Shown here in pieces: positions 1 to 9,889 of a stretch of 64,000 bases of DNA. Every line of letters starts with the position of its first letter. Within the stretch, counting starts at the first letter, position 1. This stretch comes from Tritrichomonas foetus (lineage: Eukaryota; Parabasalia; Tritrichomonadida; Tritrichomonadidae): contig MLAK01001104.1 in NCBI GenBank assembly GCA_001839685.1, positions 16,142 to 80,141 of the forward strand, in the 5' to 3' direction. The notes beneath the pieces are model-generated. The model did not search any database and was not told the DNA's origin. It saw only the letters and a program-made list of their open reading frames with translations. A program made the position numbers and the translations under genes.

Positions 1-1
1 A

Positions 2-163
2 TTCAAAATTGATAAAAAAAGCACGTTTATAAAAAGGACTTTTTTCATCAAAAAGTTTCTTATCGTCGATTTGTCATCACTTCACCGGAGTTTATCCTTA
101 AATGAAGTAATGTTGAAACTTCAAAAGATCAGTAAATTAAATGAATTATCACTCAATTTTTGA
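2..163 (+). CDS. 3' end of a leucine-rich gene, cut by the left edge
   Basis: An open frame runs from base 2 to a TGA at 161-163 and encodes about 53 residues with no start inside the window. The last 25 residues are rich in regularly spaced leucine (for example LSLNEVMLKL and LNELSLNF), as at the end of a leucine-rich-repeat protein. The stretch is short and AT-rich, so it could be chance, but the composition differs from the translated noise around it. I do not recognise a specific family. Confidence 0.35.
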   Translation, partial: FKIDKKSTFIKRTFFIKKFLIVDLSSLHRSLSLNEVMLKLQKISKLNELSLNF

Positions 164-404
164 AAGTATAAAAAATTCAATCAATTTATCTTTGAAAATT
201 TTTTTAACTCCCATCTTTTTTATCTATCGAACAAGCCATCATAGAATGAAATAAATGGTCAGATAGCACCTCCATAATAAAAGATATGTCAACAAACCTA
301 GTTTTTCTTATCAACAAACAATAATAACGTTTCATCTGCTTTCTTTTGTTAAAAGTGTTATTTTGAAGTGATGGAAAGTAATTTTGAAAAGGAGAATTCA
401 TTCA

Positions 405-746
405 CTAAAAAATTGACTTGTTTGAGAATGAAAAAATAATTGACGAAAATATATAATTTAATTTTCCATATTTGGTATATAAATCGGAGAAATTTATTGG
501 TATGATAATTGTATGAACAGGATCTGAGAATAAAGGCAAGGAGATAGTCATAACATGAAATTCAGAAGGGTTAAATCGAAAAAGTAAACGGTTTTTATTT
601 TGATATAAATAAACTTTTTCTGAACGAATTTCATCATTGCTAATTAATTCCATGTGATCAGGAATATCAGTATCGTATACATCTATGTGACAACCAAGAT
701 TGAGAGAAAATTTTTTCCAAATAATCCGGTCACAACAGACAAACAT
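405..746 (-). CDS. Hypothetical small protein, 113 aa
   Basis: This open frame begins at an ATG at 746; an earlier in-frame TTG lies between it and an upstream stop. The product starts with a short hydrophobic stretch containing cysteines (MFVCC), followed by a mixed, partly charged region (DTDIPDHMELISNDEIRSEK) and ends in hydrophobic and aromatic residues. No family is recognised. It lies beyond the 3' end of the acetyltransferase gene on the same strand. It may be a real small gene or the remnant of a larger one. Confidence 0.3.
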   Translation of the reverse strand: MFVCCDRIIWKKFSLNLGCHIDVYDTDIPDHMELISNDEIRSEKVYLYQNKNRLLFRFNPSEFHVMTISLPLFSDPVHTIIIPINFSDLYTKYGKLNYIFSSIIFSFSNKSIF

Positions 747-1024
747 TGCAATGCTTACTGTTAATATCAAGTGAGATCAATATTAGTGTGAACATTTAAT
801 GTTAAATTAAAGGTCAAAATAACGAAAAGTGTTCACAGTGATACTACGATGGCACTTTATTTCACCATAGACATCAATCAATTTCACCTTAAACGGCACA
901 GTTATTTCAATTAATTACATCACCAAAGTGGAAAAATCAGAAAGATGAAGTAAATGAAAACATTTCAGTTTTCCTTTTATTTCATAATATTATCATGGAC
1001 TTGAATAATCTCAAAAATTGCCTG

Positions 1025-1534
1025 CTAAGATTTTGCTGGCTGTGATGAATCACTTTCAGGATATGTATAACGAAGAGACCAGGCATTTTCACCATCAGCA
1101 TAGTACTTTTCGTCAAGTTTCATAAACTTGTATCCAAGTGTGCGCTGGTACAAAAAGTGGCCGGCCCGATTTGTTTCACGAACATGGAGATTTACAAATT
1201 CTGCTTTGTAGCACTCGCGGAGTGTCTTGTGTGTGTATGAGAGGAGTTTTGTTGCAAGGCCAAGCTTTCTACAAGGTGTAAAAACGGCAACAGATGTGAT
1301 AGATCCATGAAGAGGCACCGGGGGCTTACTGTTGCGACCTTCATTGTCCATCTTCCCTAAAACGTATCCTAGTATTTTGCTGTTCTTATCGACAGCCACA
1401 TGAGCGCTTTGAGGGGTTAAAAGATAATGATATAACCAAAACCACATATTATAATTTTCGGCTAGGCAGTGAAGGTTAGCGTTCTGAAGCTGAATAAAAT
1501 CATCAATTTTTACGCGACGAAGACTGATTGGCAT
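1025..1534 (-). CDS. NAA10: N-alpha-acetyltransferase catalytic subunit (NAA10/ARD1)
   Basis: The 169-residue product is the GNAT-fold catalytic subunit of NatA, which acetylates N-termini of nascent proteins in the cytosol with acetyl-CoA, normally together with NAA15 on the ribosome. The sequence shows the N-terminal substrate loop with LAENY (usually LPENY, residues 25-29), an ITSVAVF strand, the acetyl-CoA motif RKLGLA (89-94), the VNLHVRETNRAG strand-helix, and a KYYADGENAW tail typical of ARD1. The open frame extends further upstream, but homology begins at the ATG at 1534, and the extra upstream residues overlap the divergent ankyrin gene. The length fits the short NAA10 of protists. 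It lacks the long regulatory C-terminus of animal NAA10. Confidence 0.93.
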   Translation of the reverse strand: MPISLRRVKIDDFIQLQNANLHCLAENYNMWFWLYHYLLTPQSAHVAVDKNSKILGYVLGKMDNEGRNSKPPVPLHGSITSVAVFTPCRKLGLATKLLSYTHKTLRECYKAEFVNLHVRETNRAGHFLYQRTLGYKFMKLDEKYYADGENAWSLRYTYPESDSSQPAKS

Positions 1535-1628
1535 CTGTAGATTTCGATGTGGTGATTTTGAATATTTATTAGGCCAATTATAACATGAAATATGATATGA
1601 AAAAATATTTTTGATCAGGCAAGTTTTA
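1535..1628. promoter_or_regulatory. Shared intergenic region of NAA10 and ankyrin gene
   Basis: Only 94 nt separate the two divergent ATGs, so both promoters must sit here or inside the coding sequences. The AT-rich stretch contains TTCAAAATCACC on the minus strand, loosely like the trichomonad initiator (TCAYWW). The exact transcription starts cannot be read from sequence. Confidence 0.4.
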
Positions 1629-2828
1629 ATGACGAATGACGAAGTATCAAGAATCCTTGTTAAAGCCGCTTTCACCAACGATGTAGAAACAATAAGTAAG
1701 TACTTGGATCGCGATATTCCGAAAGATGCCAAATTTCCAATATCATATGAAAACAACGATTCATATTTAATGGTTCTTCCAACCACCAACCTTACACTTT
1801 TGCATGTTGCCGCAGTTGGTGATTCGCTTGAAGTCTTCACATTACTCGAAAGTTACGGATTTGATATTGGATGCTCCAGCGCTGCATCCTATTTGCCAAT
1901 TCATTACGCCTGCCTATATTCGTCGTATGAGGTCGCATCCTACATTCTCGCGAAAAAGCCAGAGATGGCCAAATCTGAGCCACAAGTCGAATTTCATCTT
2001 TTATATCTTACAGCGACAGGTGGGGACCCAGGAATTATGTCTCTACTTTTTGAAAACAACATCAATCTCAAATCGCCTGCTAACCGTCGCAACAATCCGT
2101 TTTTCAAAGCCGTTCAAAGTCGAAATATTGAATGTCTCAAAATTTTACTACAACATGGCGAAAGGCCTCCAAAGAATGACGAATTCACTTTCCCAATGTA
2201 CGCAGCCATCAATCTCCAGCCAGCAGCCGTTGAATATCTGGTCGAAAATGATGAAAATTTGATCTCCTATTGTTCACCAATTTCTCACCATACTTTGCTA
2301 GGCTTATGCTGTTTCACTGGCCAGCCGTTTAAGAATGTTATTTTGAATCTTCTCAAAAAAGCAACAAAAATTGAACCACCTAGTGAAATTGAATGCCAGG
2401 GACCAATTCACTGGATGTGCACTTTTATTGATTTAGATGTGGCACATGCTTTCTTTAGGCACGCAGTGAACGTTAACAGACTTGATCAGGAAGGTAAAAC
2501 TGGTTTCCATTATTTGATAGATAAGCCGAAGCAAATGGAAACAAAAATTATTCAATTAATGCAATTGATAATTGATCATGGATTTAATATAAATATCAGA
2601 AGAGCACCCAGGCCAAATTCCCAACAGCCTCCCACAGTTTTGGAACATTTTATCAACGCAATTATGAAATCATACAATATTATTGAATTTCTCATAATGA
2701 ATGGTGCGGATATCTATGCGGAGAATAAAAACCAGAAAAGGCTTATTGATGCTGTAATGGAAAAGAAAGATAAGAAATTGATAGAAATATTTAAGAAATC
2801 GCCAATGTACAAGCCTGAACAAGTGTAA
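1629..2828 (+). CDS. Ankyrin-repeat protein, 399 aa
   Basis: An alpha-helical repeat protein that probably acts as a protein-binding scaffold. Ankyrin units are visible throughout: LTLLHVAAVGDSLEVFTLLESYG (about 55-77), LPIHYACLYSSYEVASYIL, NPFFKAVQSRNIECLKILLQHG, FPMYAAINLQPAAVEYLVEN, and C-terminal units ending in FLIMNGADIYAENKN. No other domain is seen, and the chain is almost wholly repeats. I chose the ATG at 1629; the frame extends six codons upstream only through a TTG. Ankyrin proteins form one of the largest gene families in trichomonads, so the specific partner cannot be inferred. Confidence 0.85.
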   Translation: MTNDEVSRILVKAAFTNDVETISKYLDRDIPKDAKFPISYENNDSYLMVLPTTNLTLLHVAAVGDSLEVFTLLESYGFDIGCSSAASYLPIHYACLYSSYEVASYILAKKPEMAKSEPQVEFHLLYLTATGGDPGIMSLLFENNINLKSPANRRNNPFFKAVQSRNIECLKILLQHGERPPKNDEFTFPMYAAINLQPAAVEYLVENDENLISYCSPISHHTLLGLCCFTGQPFKNVILNLLKKATKIEPPSEIECQGPIHWMCTFIDLDVAHAFFRHAVNVNRLDQEGKTGFHYLIDKPKQMETKIIQLMQLIIDHGFNINIRRAPRPNSQQPPTVLEHFINAIMKSYNIIEFLIMNGADIYAENKNQKRLIDAVMEKKDKKLIEIFKKSPMYKPEQV

Positions 2829-3473
2829 TTTCTGTTTATTATTTCTCTTTTTTATTATTTGATTTTAAATTTTTGTTTAAATTTTACTTGAATTCTCTAT
2901 GTTTCTATCTTTATTTTCTTTTTTCCATGTGAGTTTCTTTTCAATTGTGAATCTTGAAATTATTCCTATAAACTATTACTGGCTTTTGTTACACTATTTT
3001 CGAATGATCTGTTCACATTTGAATATGTCAAAATACAATATTGTGCGTACCTGAGATATGCGTAAATAGATTTTATTATAATGAATTACTATCTATTTTA
3101 ACAATATCAATCGTTTATTCGGAGATGAGCAATTAATATTTGCTCTTTGCAACTTCATAGTTTCGAAAGCCTCAGATACGTGATAAATCAATAAAAGATG
3201 AATATTCTGAATGAAGACAAATTACCATTTTTAGATCATGATTACTCCTAATTTGATTAGAAAATGTGAAGTAAAAAACATATTATAAGTTAAAATGATA
3301 ATTCTTTCATATTATGTTATGAGAAATAATTCTAAAAGTAGAAATGAATTCATTTTCATGTCAATCATTATTATTTCAGAATTTAATTTATTTTTTTTTC
3401 TATTTGTAAATGTATTAATTAAAGATAATTTCTAATATAAAATAATTATTATTTTATTAACAAATATAACAAT
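2829..3473. other. Intergenic, convergent gene ends
   Basis: 645 nt between the ends of the ankyrin gene (+) and the armadillo-like gene (-). It is very AT-rich. I see no coding-like frame, RNA gene or clear repeat. Confidence 0.6.
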
Positions 3474-4970
3474 TTAATCATTATACATTCTTTGAATTAA
3501 TGATAATGCATGGGTTTGTATATCTATATCAAGGTTGTATTCATCTTCTTTATAATATCCTTCAGAAGCTTTTTCAAGGCATTCAAATACGTTGTGGTTG
3601 TCAAATATGAAGTTTCTCCAGTCAGCACGTTCAGGATTCATTTCCGCATACCAATTTACATTCTCTAGTGCATCAATCACTGCATGTGCAATTTCTGTCA
3701 TAATTTCATCAATGTAACCATCTAAAAGGTCAAAAAATCCAGTAATTATTAAAAATTCAACACCTTTTTCATCAGCAGCAGACATTATTGAACAAATAGC
3801 TTTCATTATATCAACTTTTAATTTAAAAGGGAAGTCTAAATTCATCATATTAAAGAAAATTTGTACAAAACCCTGCTCAATACAAAAAGTAGCCATTTCA
3901 CGACCAAACATCAAATCTGAAAAAAGACAGATTGATGCACTTTGATTTTTTAAATCGTCAATTTGAATAACTTTATAAATAAATTGCAACATCATTGGTT
4001 TATATTGTGTGATATATTTATGAAGTTTTGATCCGGGGTAGCTTGATTCTAATTTTTCTCGATTTTTTAAAGATCGGCTTATAAAATTCATTAAATAAAA
4101 TAAAAATTCAGGTGAATTTGGTGGATTGGTGAAACATTCAATAAATTGGAGATTATTAAATATTATCATGGCTAAATCAGCATTACATTTGGAATAAGAT
4201 CCAAGACATATAAATCCTAATCGCCAAATTTCAGGATTTTGAGAATTCAAAGTAATTAAAAGAACATTTTGAAGTATTGGCTCAATATATTGATCAGAAT
4301 CCGAAACGAGACTTAAGCTATCAATAAAATAGAGAATATTTATCAACAAAGCATTTTCAGGAGTAAGTGAATTATTTAAAATTTCAAATATTTCATGATT
4401 CTTTAAAAATTCATACACTGAATTACTTTTGGAGGGTTTATGTCTGCTTCTTGTTTGAATTTCGAGAATGTGTTCAAACATTTCTATAATATAAGGTGAA
4501 TTTTGGAAAAATGGCCAAATTAAATTATAAAAATCAGATATTAATAAAAGTGAATCAACAGTTTCATGATGATGATGTCTTTTTCTATATTTAAGAATAC
4601 CATTTATAAGAATTGCAGCAATTCTTACTCCTTCTGTTCCAAATTCAGATTGAGGATTAAAATAATTAAACAAATAAAGAATAATTGACTGGTCATATGC
4701 ATATTCAAAATAATAAAAATTATTACACAATGATTTTACAGCATCTTCTCTTGTTTGCAAATTATTTAATTGTTGAAATAAAAATTGAACCTGCTCTTGA
4801 GATAATTGCATATCTTCTTCCTGACCATGAGGATTTTTGTCAAGGTCACTTAGTATATCTAAGTTTCGATTGATTTCTTCAGCAGGAGTATTCATATTAA
4901 TTGGTGTGAGAAGAGAAACTTTTTCAGCTGATAAATGGTTATCGGCTTCAAAATCTTTGAGAACTTTCAT
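3474..4970 (-). CDS. Armadillo-like helical repeat protein, 498 aa
   Basis: Function is not recognised. The N-terminus (residues 1-60) is polar and glutamine-rich (EEDMQLSQEQVQFLFQQL) and resembles the importin-beta-binding-to-ARM region of importin-alpha only in general layout. From about residue 65 to the end the chain is made of amphipathic helices, as in ARM/HEAT solenoids (ILYLFNYFNP, AILINGILKY, LGFICLGSYSKC, ICSIMSAADEKGVEFLI, VIDALENVNWYAE). The C-terminal part, with VDIMKAICSIM and a GFFDLLDGYIDE helix, resembles importin-alpha-type repeats but lacks the regular W/N ladder. I chose the ATG at 4970; five codons upstream lie after a TTG. Most likely a divergent importin-alpha-like or other ARM adaptor. 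Confidence 0.75.
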   Translation of the reverse strand: MKVLKDFEADNHLSAEKVSLLTPINMNTPAEEINRNLDILSDLDKNPHGQEEDMQLSQEQVQFLFQQLNNLQTREDAVKSLCNNFYYFEYAYDQSIILYLFNYFNPQSEFGTEGVRIAAILINGILKYRKRHHHHETVDSLLLISDFYNLIWPFFQNSPYIIEMFEHILEIQTRSRHKPSKSNSVYEFLKNHEIFEILNNSLTPENALLINILYFIDSLSLVSDSDQYIEPILQNVLLITLNSQNPEIWRLGFICLGSYSKCNADLAMIIFNNLQFIECFTNPPNSPEFLFYLMNFISRSLKNREKLESSYPGSKLHKYITQYKPMMLQFIYKVIQIDDLKNQSASICLFSDLMFGREMATFCIEQGFVQIFFNMMNLDFPFKLKVDIMKAICSIMSAADEKGVEFLIITGFFDLLDGYIDEIMTEIAHAVIDALENVNWYAEMNPERADWRNFIFDNHNVFECLEKASEGYYKEDEYNLDIDIQTHALSLIQRMYND

Positions 4971-5096
4971 ATTAACATTTAGCAAAAAGTTAATTAATAA
5001 ATGATGGAAGCAGGAAGGATTAAAAGTACCTCATCTTAAGATGAAATCAATCAAATTTTATAATTTTGAAGTATTATTAAAAATATAGTTACTGTA

Positions 5097-5500
5097 TTAT
5101 ATATATTCATCTTTATTAAGAATTTTGTTTTCTAAAAATGAAGATAAGACACAATTATAATTGGTACCAAACATATTACAGCTTTTTCTTGATCGATTCA
5201 AAATTAAATGGTTTATTTCGAATAATTTCTGAAAGAGTCTATTCACCTTTTTCTCATACTTCAAAAAAATCCTTTTTTCCGTTGTTGTTGTTTTGTTTGC
5301 GGAGATTTGGTTGAGATTAATAAACAATGAATCTTGACGAACTATTTCTAAATAAAAATCACAGTTTGAAACGAGTCTCTCATCAAAATATTTTTGATTT
5401 AAAGTTTCATCATCACATAAATCCCCGGTATTTGTATAGAAATCGAAAAACTCCGTAATAACTGGTTGTGTATCATAAGAACTGTCGTTTGCTGAATTTC
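5097..5500 (-). pseudogene. Decayed coding fragment of unknown family
   Basis: The minus strand is open for about 130 codons, reaching a stop at 5097, without an ATG near its upstream end. The product is polar and coding-like (DLCDDETLNQKYFDERLV, KKVNRLFQKLFEINHLIL, SSFLENKILNKDEYI). Upstream of a TGA near 5505 a coding-like peptide continues in another frame (SENSDTEIQQT), so at least one frameshift is likely. The ending loosely recalls the N-terminal helical region of trichomonad ankyrin or BspA proteins. No function can be assigned. Confidence 0.35.
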
Positions 5501-5639
5501 TGTGTCAGAATTTTCGGATTTTGGTTTTGGCGGGATTATCATATAATCTCGTTAGCAGCAAAATAGAAATAACTATAATTCTGGCATTCTTTTGTCTTAT
5601 ACGCTTCACTATTAAGTCATAGCTGTTGATGTAAAAGCA

Positions 5640-5855
5640 GAAAGGATCAAATAGAAAAAATAGATGTCGAATTAGAAAAAATTGAAAAGACAGATTTTCA
5701 AATAATTGACAGGATATGAAGCAGGAAGAAAGAATTTCATCATATCCGATATAGGCGAAAGGCTTGATTTCAAATTACTAAAAATGAATTTGGCATATTT
5801 TGTTATGAGGAACTTTGGCATGTCATCGTTATATATCCAATTCATTGATTTGTGA
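5640..5855 (+). pseudogene. Weak coding relic
   Basis: Two overlapping plus-strand frames look coded: a charged, heptad-like segment (EKIDVELEKIEKTDFQIID), then, after a frame change, 47 open codons (5712-5852, stop TGA 5853-5855) containing FIISDIGERLDFKLLK. There is no start and no recognisable family. This could be a chance open frame in AT-rich DNA. Confidence 0.18.
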
Positions 5856-6381
5856 CATCAACTTCACTCGACTTTGGACCATTTTTTCCTCGAATTAGAA
5901 GAAAAATTAGATAATTAGTGATCATCAATTTGTAATTTTTTTTTGGGATTCGTGCGATTTAATGGTATGAAGTAGTCAGGTAACATTCCTTTTTAGATCT
6001 TGATATTTTCATTTCGATGTCATAATTGTAAAATCGTAATTAAAAAAGGTGCTTTATAATTTTTCTCTTAACGTATTTTCCGAAATGGTTTAGAAACAAT
6101 TCAATTTCTGAAGTGCTTTTTAAGAAATAGTATGTAAACAATTCAATTTCACATTAAAATAAAAAAATTCTTTCTAACGAAAAATATTTCATTTCCGCCA
6201 AATTCCAATATTTTATTTCAAGATAGCCATAAATAGTTATTCGAATTTCCAAATTAATTTTAATTCTTTCATTGAAAAAGTTGTTGATAGAGTTGAGTTT
6301 TGAATGATGTCTGTAGAATTAAGAAAACAAAGATAATTAAAATTGAAAGAAAAGAGTTTATTAAAATTGTGATATTTCTAC
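5856..6381. other. Upstream region of the kinase gene
   Basis: 526 nt of AT-rich DNA ahead of the kinase ATG. No further frame, RNA gene or strong repeat was found. The promoter of the kinase must lie here, but no clear initiator can be singled out. Confidence 0.5.
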
Positions 6382-7563
6382 ATGGGCGAAGTGGGCGAAA
6401 TGGGCGAGATTGGGGATTATGCCCTCCACTTCTTGCTAGGGTCAGGTGTCCAAGCAAGTGTATTTTATGCTACACATAAAGTTGATGGCTCAATTGTAGC
6501 CATAAAAATCCTCAAAAAAAAGCTCAAACCAAGTAACAACGAAAACAGCGTTTCAGATATCGAAAAAACAGAGAAAGAAATTACCGCGCTTAAATCAATT
6601 TCTCATCCCTGCATAATTCCTCTCCTTGATGTTATCGAAGAAGAGAAGAGAATCGGCCTTGTTGAAGAATTCGCACCAAATGGCTCACTTGTAACTCTAA
6701 TATCTACCGATGGAATGCCAGAAGACCACGCACTTCGAATTTTCTGCCAGATTCTTTGCGCCATAGATTATATTCACAATTATAAAAATATTGTTCACCG
6801 TGATATAAAAGCCGAAAACATTCTCCTTGATGCTTCTTTCAATGTAAAGCTCTCGGATTTTGGACTGAGCCATCAATTGCGCAGTCTTGATGAATTAATG
6901 TCGACTGGCTGTGGATCTCCTCAGTACACTGCTCCTGAAGTTATTAATGGAAACCAGTACAGCATGAAATGTGACATCTGGAGTGCAGGCGTGCTACTTT
7001 TTTATATGACGATCGGAAAGCTTCCTTTTTTATCGAATAACATTCAGCGCCTTTTCCAAATCATTTTTGCTGGTGTTTTGAATTTCGGTACAAAGGAAAT
7101 AAGTGTTGATTTAAGGGATTTAATAACAAAAATGATTCAGGTTGATCCATCGAAGCGAATTTCACTTGATGAGATCTTTTCTCATTCGTGGATAAGAAAA
7201 GGAACTGTTCCTAAAATTCCCCAGCGTATTTCTGAAGAAACTGATCTTCGACAACAGTTTCACGATCAAGTCGCCGCAGAATACGCAAAAATGGGAATAG
7301 ACTACGCACTTGCTATGTCTAATGTACAGAAAAAAAATCATCGATTTATGGCAACGTATGCAATTGTTGCACAAAGAGTATTAGATAAAATGCAGATTCG
7401 TGCCTCACGAATTATGCCTCGCGCTAGAAGATCTCTTATCCTTGTTAAAAATGACAAGTTTGAACATTTTGATTCACCATCAAAAAGAAATAGAGTGATG
7501 ATCCAGAATCAATTTGCCAAAATCAAGTCAAGATTCGAAAATAATGATTTTGAACAAAAATGA
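6382..7563 (+). CDS. CAMK-like serine/threonine protein kinase
   Basis: A 393-residue kinase with the catalytic domain at about 12-267. The glycine loop is GSGVQASVF (20-28), the ATP lysine is K42 in VAIKIL, the catalytic loop is HRDIKAEN with D141, the metal motif is DFG (159-161), and the activation segment ends in CGSPQYTAPE (177-186), followed by DIWSAGVLLFYM. The CGSP and KLPF signatures place it near the SNF1/MARK branch of CAMKL. The 120-residue tail is basic, lacks a recognisable UBA or KA1 domain, and carries RASRIMPRARRS. All key residues are present, so it should be active. In-frame ATGs exist at residues 1 and 7, and the first is taken. Confidence 0.9.
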   Translation: MGEVGEMGEIGDYALHFLLGSGVQASVFYATHKVDGSIVAIKILKKKLKPSNNENSVSDIEKTEKEITALKSISHPCIIPLLDVIEEEKRIGLVEEFAPNGSLVTLISTDGMPEDHALRIFCQILCAIDYIHNYKNIVHRDIKAENILLDASFNVKLSDFGLSHQLRSLDELMSTGCGSPQYTAPEVINGNQYSMKCDIWSAGVLLFYMTIGKLPFLSNNIQRLFQIIFAGVLNFGTKEISVDLRDLITKMIQVDPSKRISLDEIFSHSWIRKGTVPKIPQRISEETDLRQQFHDQVAAEYAKMGIDYALAMSNVQKKNHRFMATYAIVAQRVLDKMQIRASRIMPRARRSLILVKNDKFEHFDSPSKRNRVMIQNQFAKIKSRFENNDFEQK

Positions 7564-7663
7564 AATGTTAAAAAATATTATATGTGTGATAAAATAGATA
7601 ATCGATAAATTTTCCTTCTTATGTTTTTATTTACCACTATAATACAAAATATCATTTCACAAT

Positions 7664-7720
7664 ATTTCTACCTTTAATACATTTCTACCTTTAATGCATT
7701 TCTTTCTATAATACATTTCT
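7664..7720. repeat. 17-nt tandem repeat
   Basis: Three to four imperfect copies of a unit like ATTTCTACCTTTAATAC lie just after the kinase stop. It is non-coding. Confidence 0.7.
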
Positions 7721-7732
7721 TTTTTTCTGTCA

Positions 7733-8121
7733 TTATTGAACATTTGTTTGTATGCTGTAGACATTATCATCGAAAAGCTCCCAAATTCCATCATTTTCAT
7801 CTTTGCTTTCTTGGATGCCTACAAAAATATCATTTAACTTCTTTTCAACTTTCTTTTTGTAATCAACAGGCATTTTACATTTAATCGGTTCATGAGGAAG
7901 AAATCTCCTTAATTGTTTTTAAAAGAAGGGTAACTGAGAAATGGGTATACCAATGCATTTTCCCTTTAACCAGTTTGCCTGTTTTTCCATATTTCTTTGG
8001 ATATAAATTTTTATGGTCACGGGAAGCATTATACAATGTTGTATCTCTGGAATACCGATAAAAAAGAGAAATGAGACTTTTAATGAAAAACAACACTTCA
8101 TTTTTCTTTAGAAAAACTCAT
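7733..8121 (-). pseudogene. Small gene broken by two frameshifts
   Basis: Three minus-strand frames join end to end. An ATG at 8121 begins MSFSKEK and hits a stop at 8098-8100. A second frame takes over at once and runs 68 codons (RYSRDTTLYNASRDHK, KYGKTGKLVKGKMHWY). Near 7900-7910 a third frame continues (LPHEPIKCKMPVDYKKKVEK, WELFDDNVY) to a TAA at 7733-7735. Together they would make about 128 residues. Both changes go in the same direction. The composition is plainly coding, but I do not recognise the family. It could be a pseudogene, or a real gene damaged by assembly errors. Confidence 0.55.
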
Positions 8122-8180
8122 TCGAATCCTTGACCAGGTTATATTCCCTTTTTCTCACATCACTAAAATAGAATAAAATA

Positions 8181-8207
8181 AAATAATAATAATAATAATA
8201 ATAATAA
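8181..8207. repeat. (AAT)n microsatellite
   Basis: About nine AAT units lie between the relic gene and the 3' end of the DENN gene. Confidence 0.85.
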
Positions 8208-8317
8208 AAAGGTGCATCTAACGCATTTAAATTCAAATAAAATAACTATTGCAAAAATAAAATATCAGAATTATTATTAAAATTCATTTGGAAATCTACA
8301 AACAAATATTTTCTCTA

Positions 8318-9889
8318 TTATTTCTTTGGCTTATTGAATGGCATCAGCGTTTTAATTTTCTTCCTTGGCACATGAACAGTTTGTTGTCTCGGACGAGTTA
8401 TTGTTGCTGGGATTTGTTGAACTGGTGAAACTGGCTTTGTATCGCGTGGAATTATTTCTGTTGACATAGTGCGAGATGATGAACCACTATAAAGGGCCAA
8501 TTTGCTTTTGAAAGACAATTGTTCAGGATCTTCGATCTTTGGTGTAGAAATAGTTGATGGTGCACGTCGATTTTTTATATACTCATCAATATCACCGTTA
8601 TAGCGTGATGCAAAAATCGAGGCAATTCTTGAAATTTCATTTAATGCGTCGTTTTCTTGACCAGAATTAACCCTATTAATTGGTCTTATTTCTAGAACTG
8701 GAGTGATAACTTCTTTAGGATTCCAATAAGCGTTATATATTTCACTGTCACTGCCGATTTCGACTTCTCTCATTAATTGGAGAACAAGTTGTGATGAACA
8801 AACAGTCATTGGAAATGGATCAAGTTTAGGATTTCCTTTCATTTTATTCCACTGTTTGTACATTTTTTGTGGCTTGTTTGGTGGAGCTCCAAGACCAACA
8901 CTAATAACATCTAAAATAAGCTCATGTACAAATTGAGAGAATAAAAATTTATCACATCCAGAATCGACAACTTTTTTCCGAAAAGAGTCGATAGCTTTTA
9001 CAACTTTATTTGGGAATTTGTAAGGTTCAGGGTAAACTGTCATAATTTTAGATTCTGCGTTAATTAAAATGTGACTTTCAACATCTGGAGATTGTGCTTG
9101 ATTGGCTAAACTATTATGCATTCCTATTATATAAGGAAATGGTGCCAAAATAGTATCGACTGTTGATTCAGGTAATACTGAAATGAAAACACCTGGCCAT
9201 GGAAGAGGATGAATAGTGGAGATTAGAGAAAATGTAAGTTTTGATATTAATTCAAAATCAGAAGATGTAATAATAATTCTGAAATCTAAGACCAAATATA
9301 CTATCAAAAGTCCGATGAAGTAGGGTTCTAGTAATGATAAAATTTCTTCGACATTATTGGCTATTGTTTCATGTTCGACTTCCATCATTATTTGCGTGTT
9401 TATAATTGGCCGAATATTTCTTCGTAAGAAATCTAATCCATTTTTCGGGCCATCACTCAAATACTTCGAAATGAAATAGAACAGTTTATCTGGATTATAG
9501 AACGGCGAGAGAAGACAATAGGCGGTCCTTCCATTTTCTCTTTCGCTGGGAGGAAGATTTGGATTATCTATTCCGTTTATTTGATTGACGTAGCAATAAA
9601 TTGGATAAACGTCGTTACTTTTCAAGTAGAAAATGAACTTGATGTCTTGCTTATCAGAGTTTGGAGTGAACTTTTCTTGCGGAAAACAAAATTTGGCAAG
9701 ATCGGGATCTTTGGCTGATGTATCGGACGAAAATAATGTTGTTTGAGTAACGCTTGGGGGATTCTGTCTTTGCTCTATTTTGATAAAGAGGAGAATAAAG
9801 GGGTTTTGGGTGTTTCTACAAAACCGAATCATTCGAGAAATGTCAATTCTTATCAGATTGAATGTTTTTTCAAAATCATTCTCAAACAT
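8318..9889 (-). CDS. DENN-domain protein, probable Rab GEF
   Basis: A 523-residue protein with the layout of a DENN module, which catalyses GDP release from Rab GTPases on membranes. The N-terminal uDENN-like part (about 75-160) contains KFIFYLKSNDVYPIYCYV and AYCLLSPFYNPDKLFYFIS. The central cDENN (about 190-265) has LDFRIIITSSDFELISKLTF, then LPWPGVFISVLPESTVDTIL and PFPYIIGMHNS, the hallmark strands of the fold. The acidic DLD motif is replaced by ILINAESKIMTVYPEP. A short dDENN-like helical region follows, and the last 90 residues are basic and proline/serine-rich. The start is the only upstream ATG. Rab specificity cannot be told. Confidence 0.78.
   Translation of the reverse strand: MFENDFEKTFNLIRIDISRMIRFCRNTQNPFILLFIKIEQRQNPPSVTQTTLFSSDTSAKDPDLAKFCFPQEKFTPNSDKQDIKFIFYLKSNDVYPIYCYVNQINGIDNPNLPPSERENGRTAYCLLSPFYNPDKLFYFISKYLSDGPKNGLDFLRRNIRPIINTQIMMEVEHETIANNVEEILSLLEPYFIGLLIVYLVLDFRIIITSSDFELISKLTFSLISTIHPLPWPGVFISVLPESTVDTILAPFPYIIGMHNSLANQAQSPDVESHILINAESKIMTVYPEPYKFPNKVVKAIDSFRKKVVDSGCDKFLFSQFVHELILDVISVGLGAPPNKPQKMYKQWNKMKGNPKLDPFPMTVCSSQLVLQLMREVEIGSDSEIYNAYWNPKEVITPVLEIRPINRVNSGQENDALNEISRIASIFASRYNGDIDEYIKNRRAPSTISTPKIEDPEQLSFKSKLALYSGSSSRTMSTEIIPRDTKPVSPVQQIPATITRPRQQTVHVPRKKIKTLMPFNKPKK

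Noticed and set aside
204..401. 65-residue minus-strand ORF near the left edge
   Set aside because: It lacks recognisable features and could be chance; not enough support to call.
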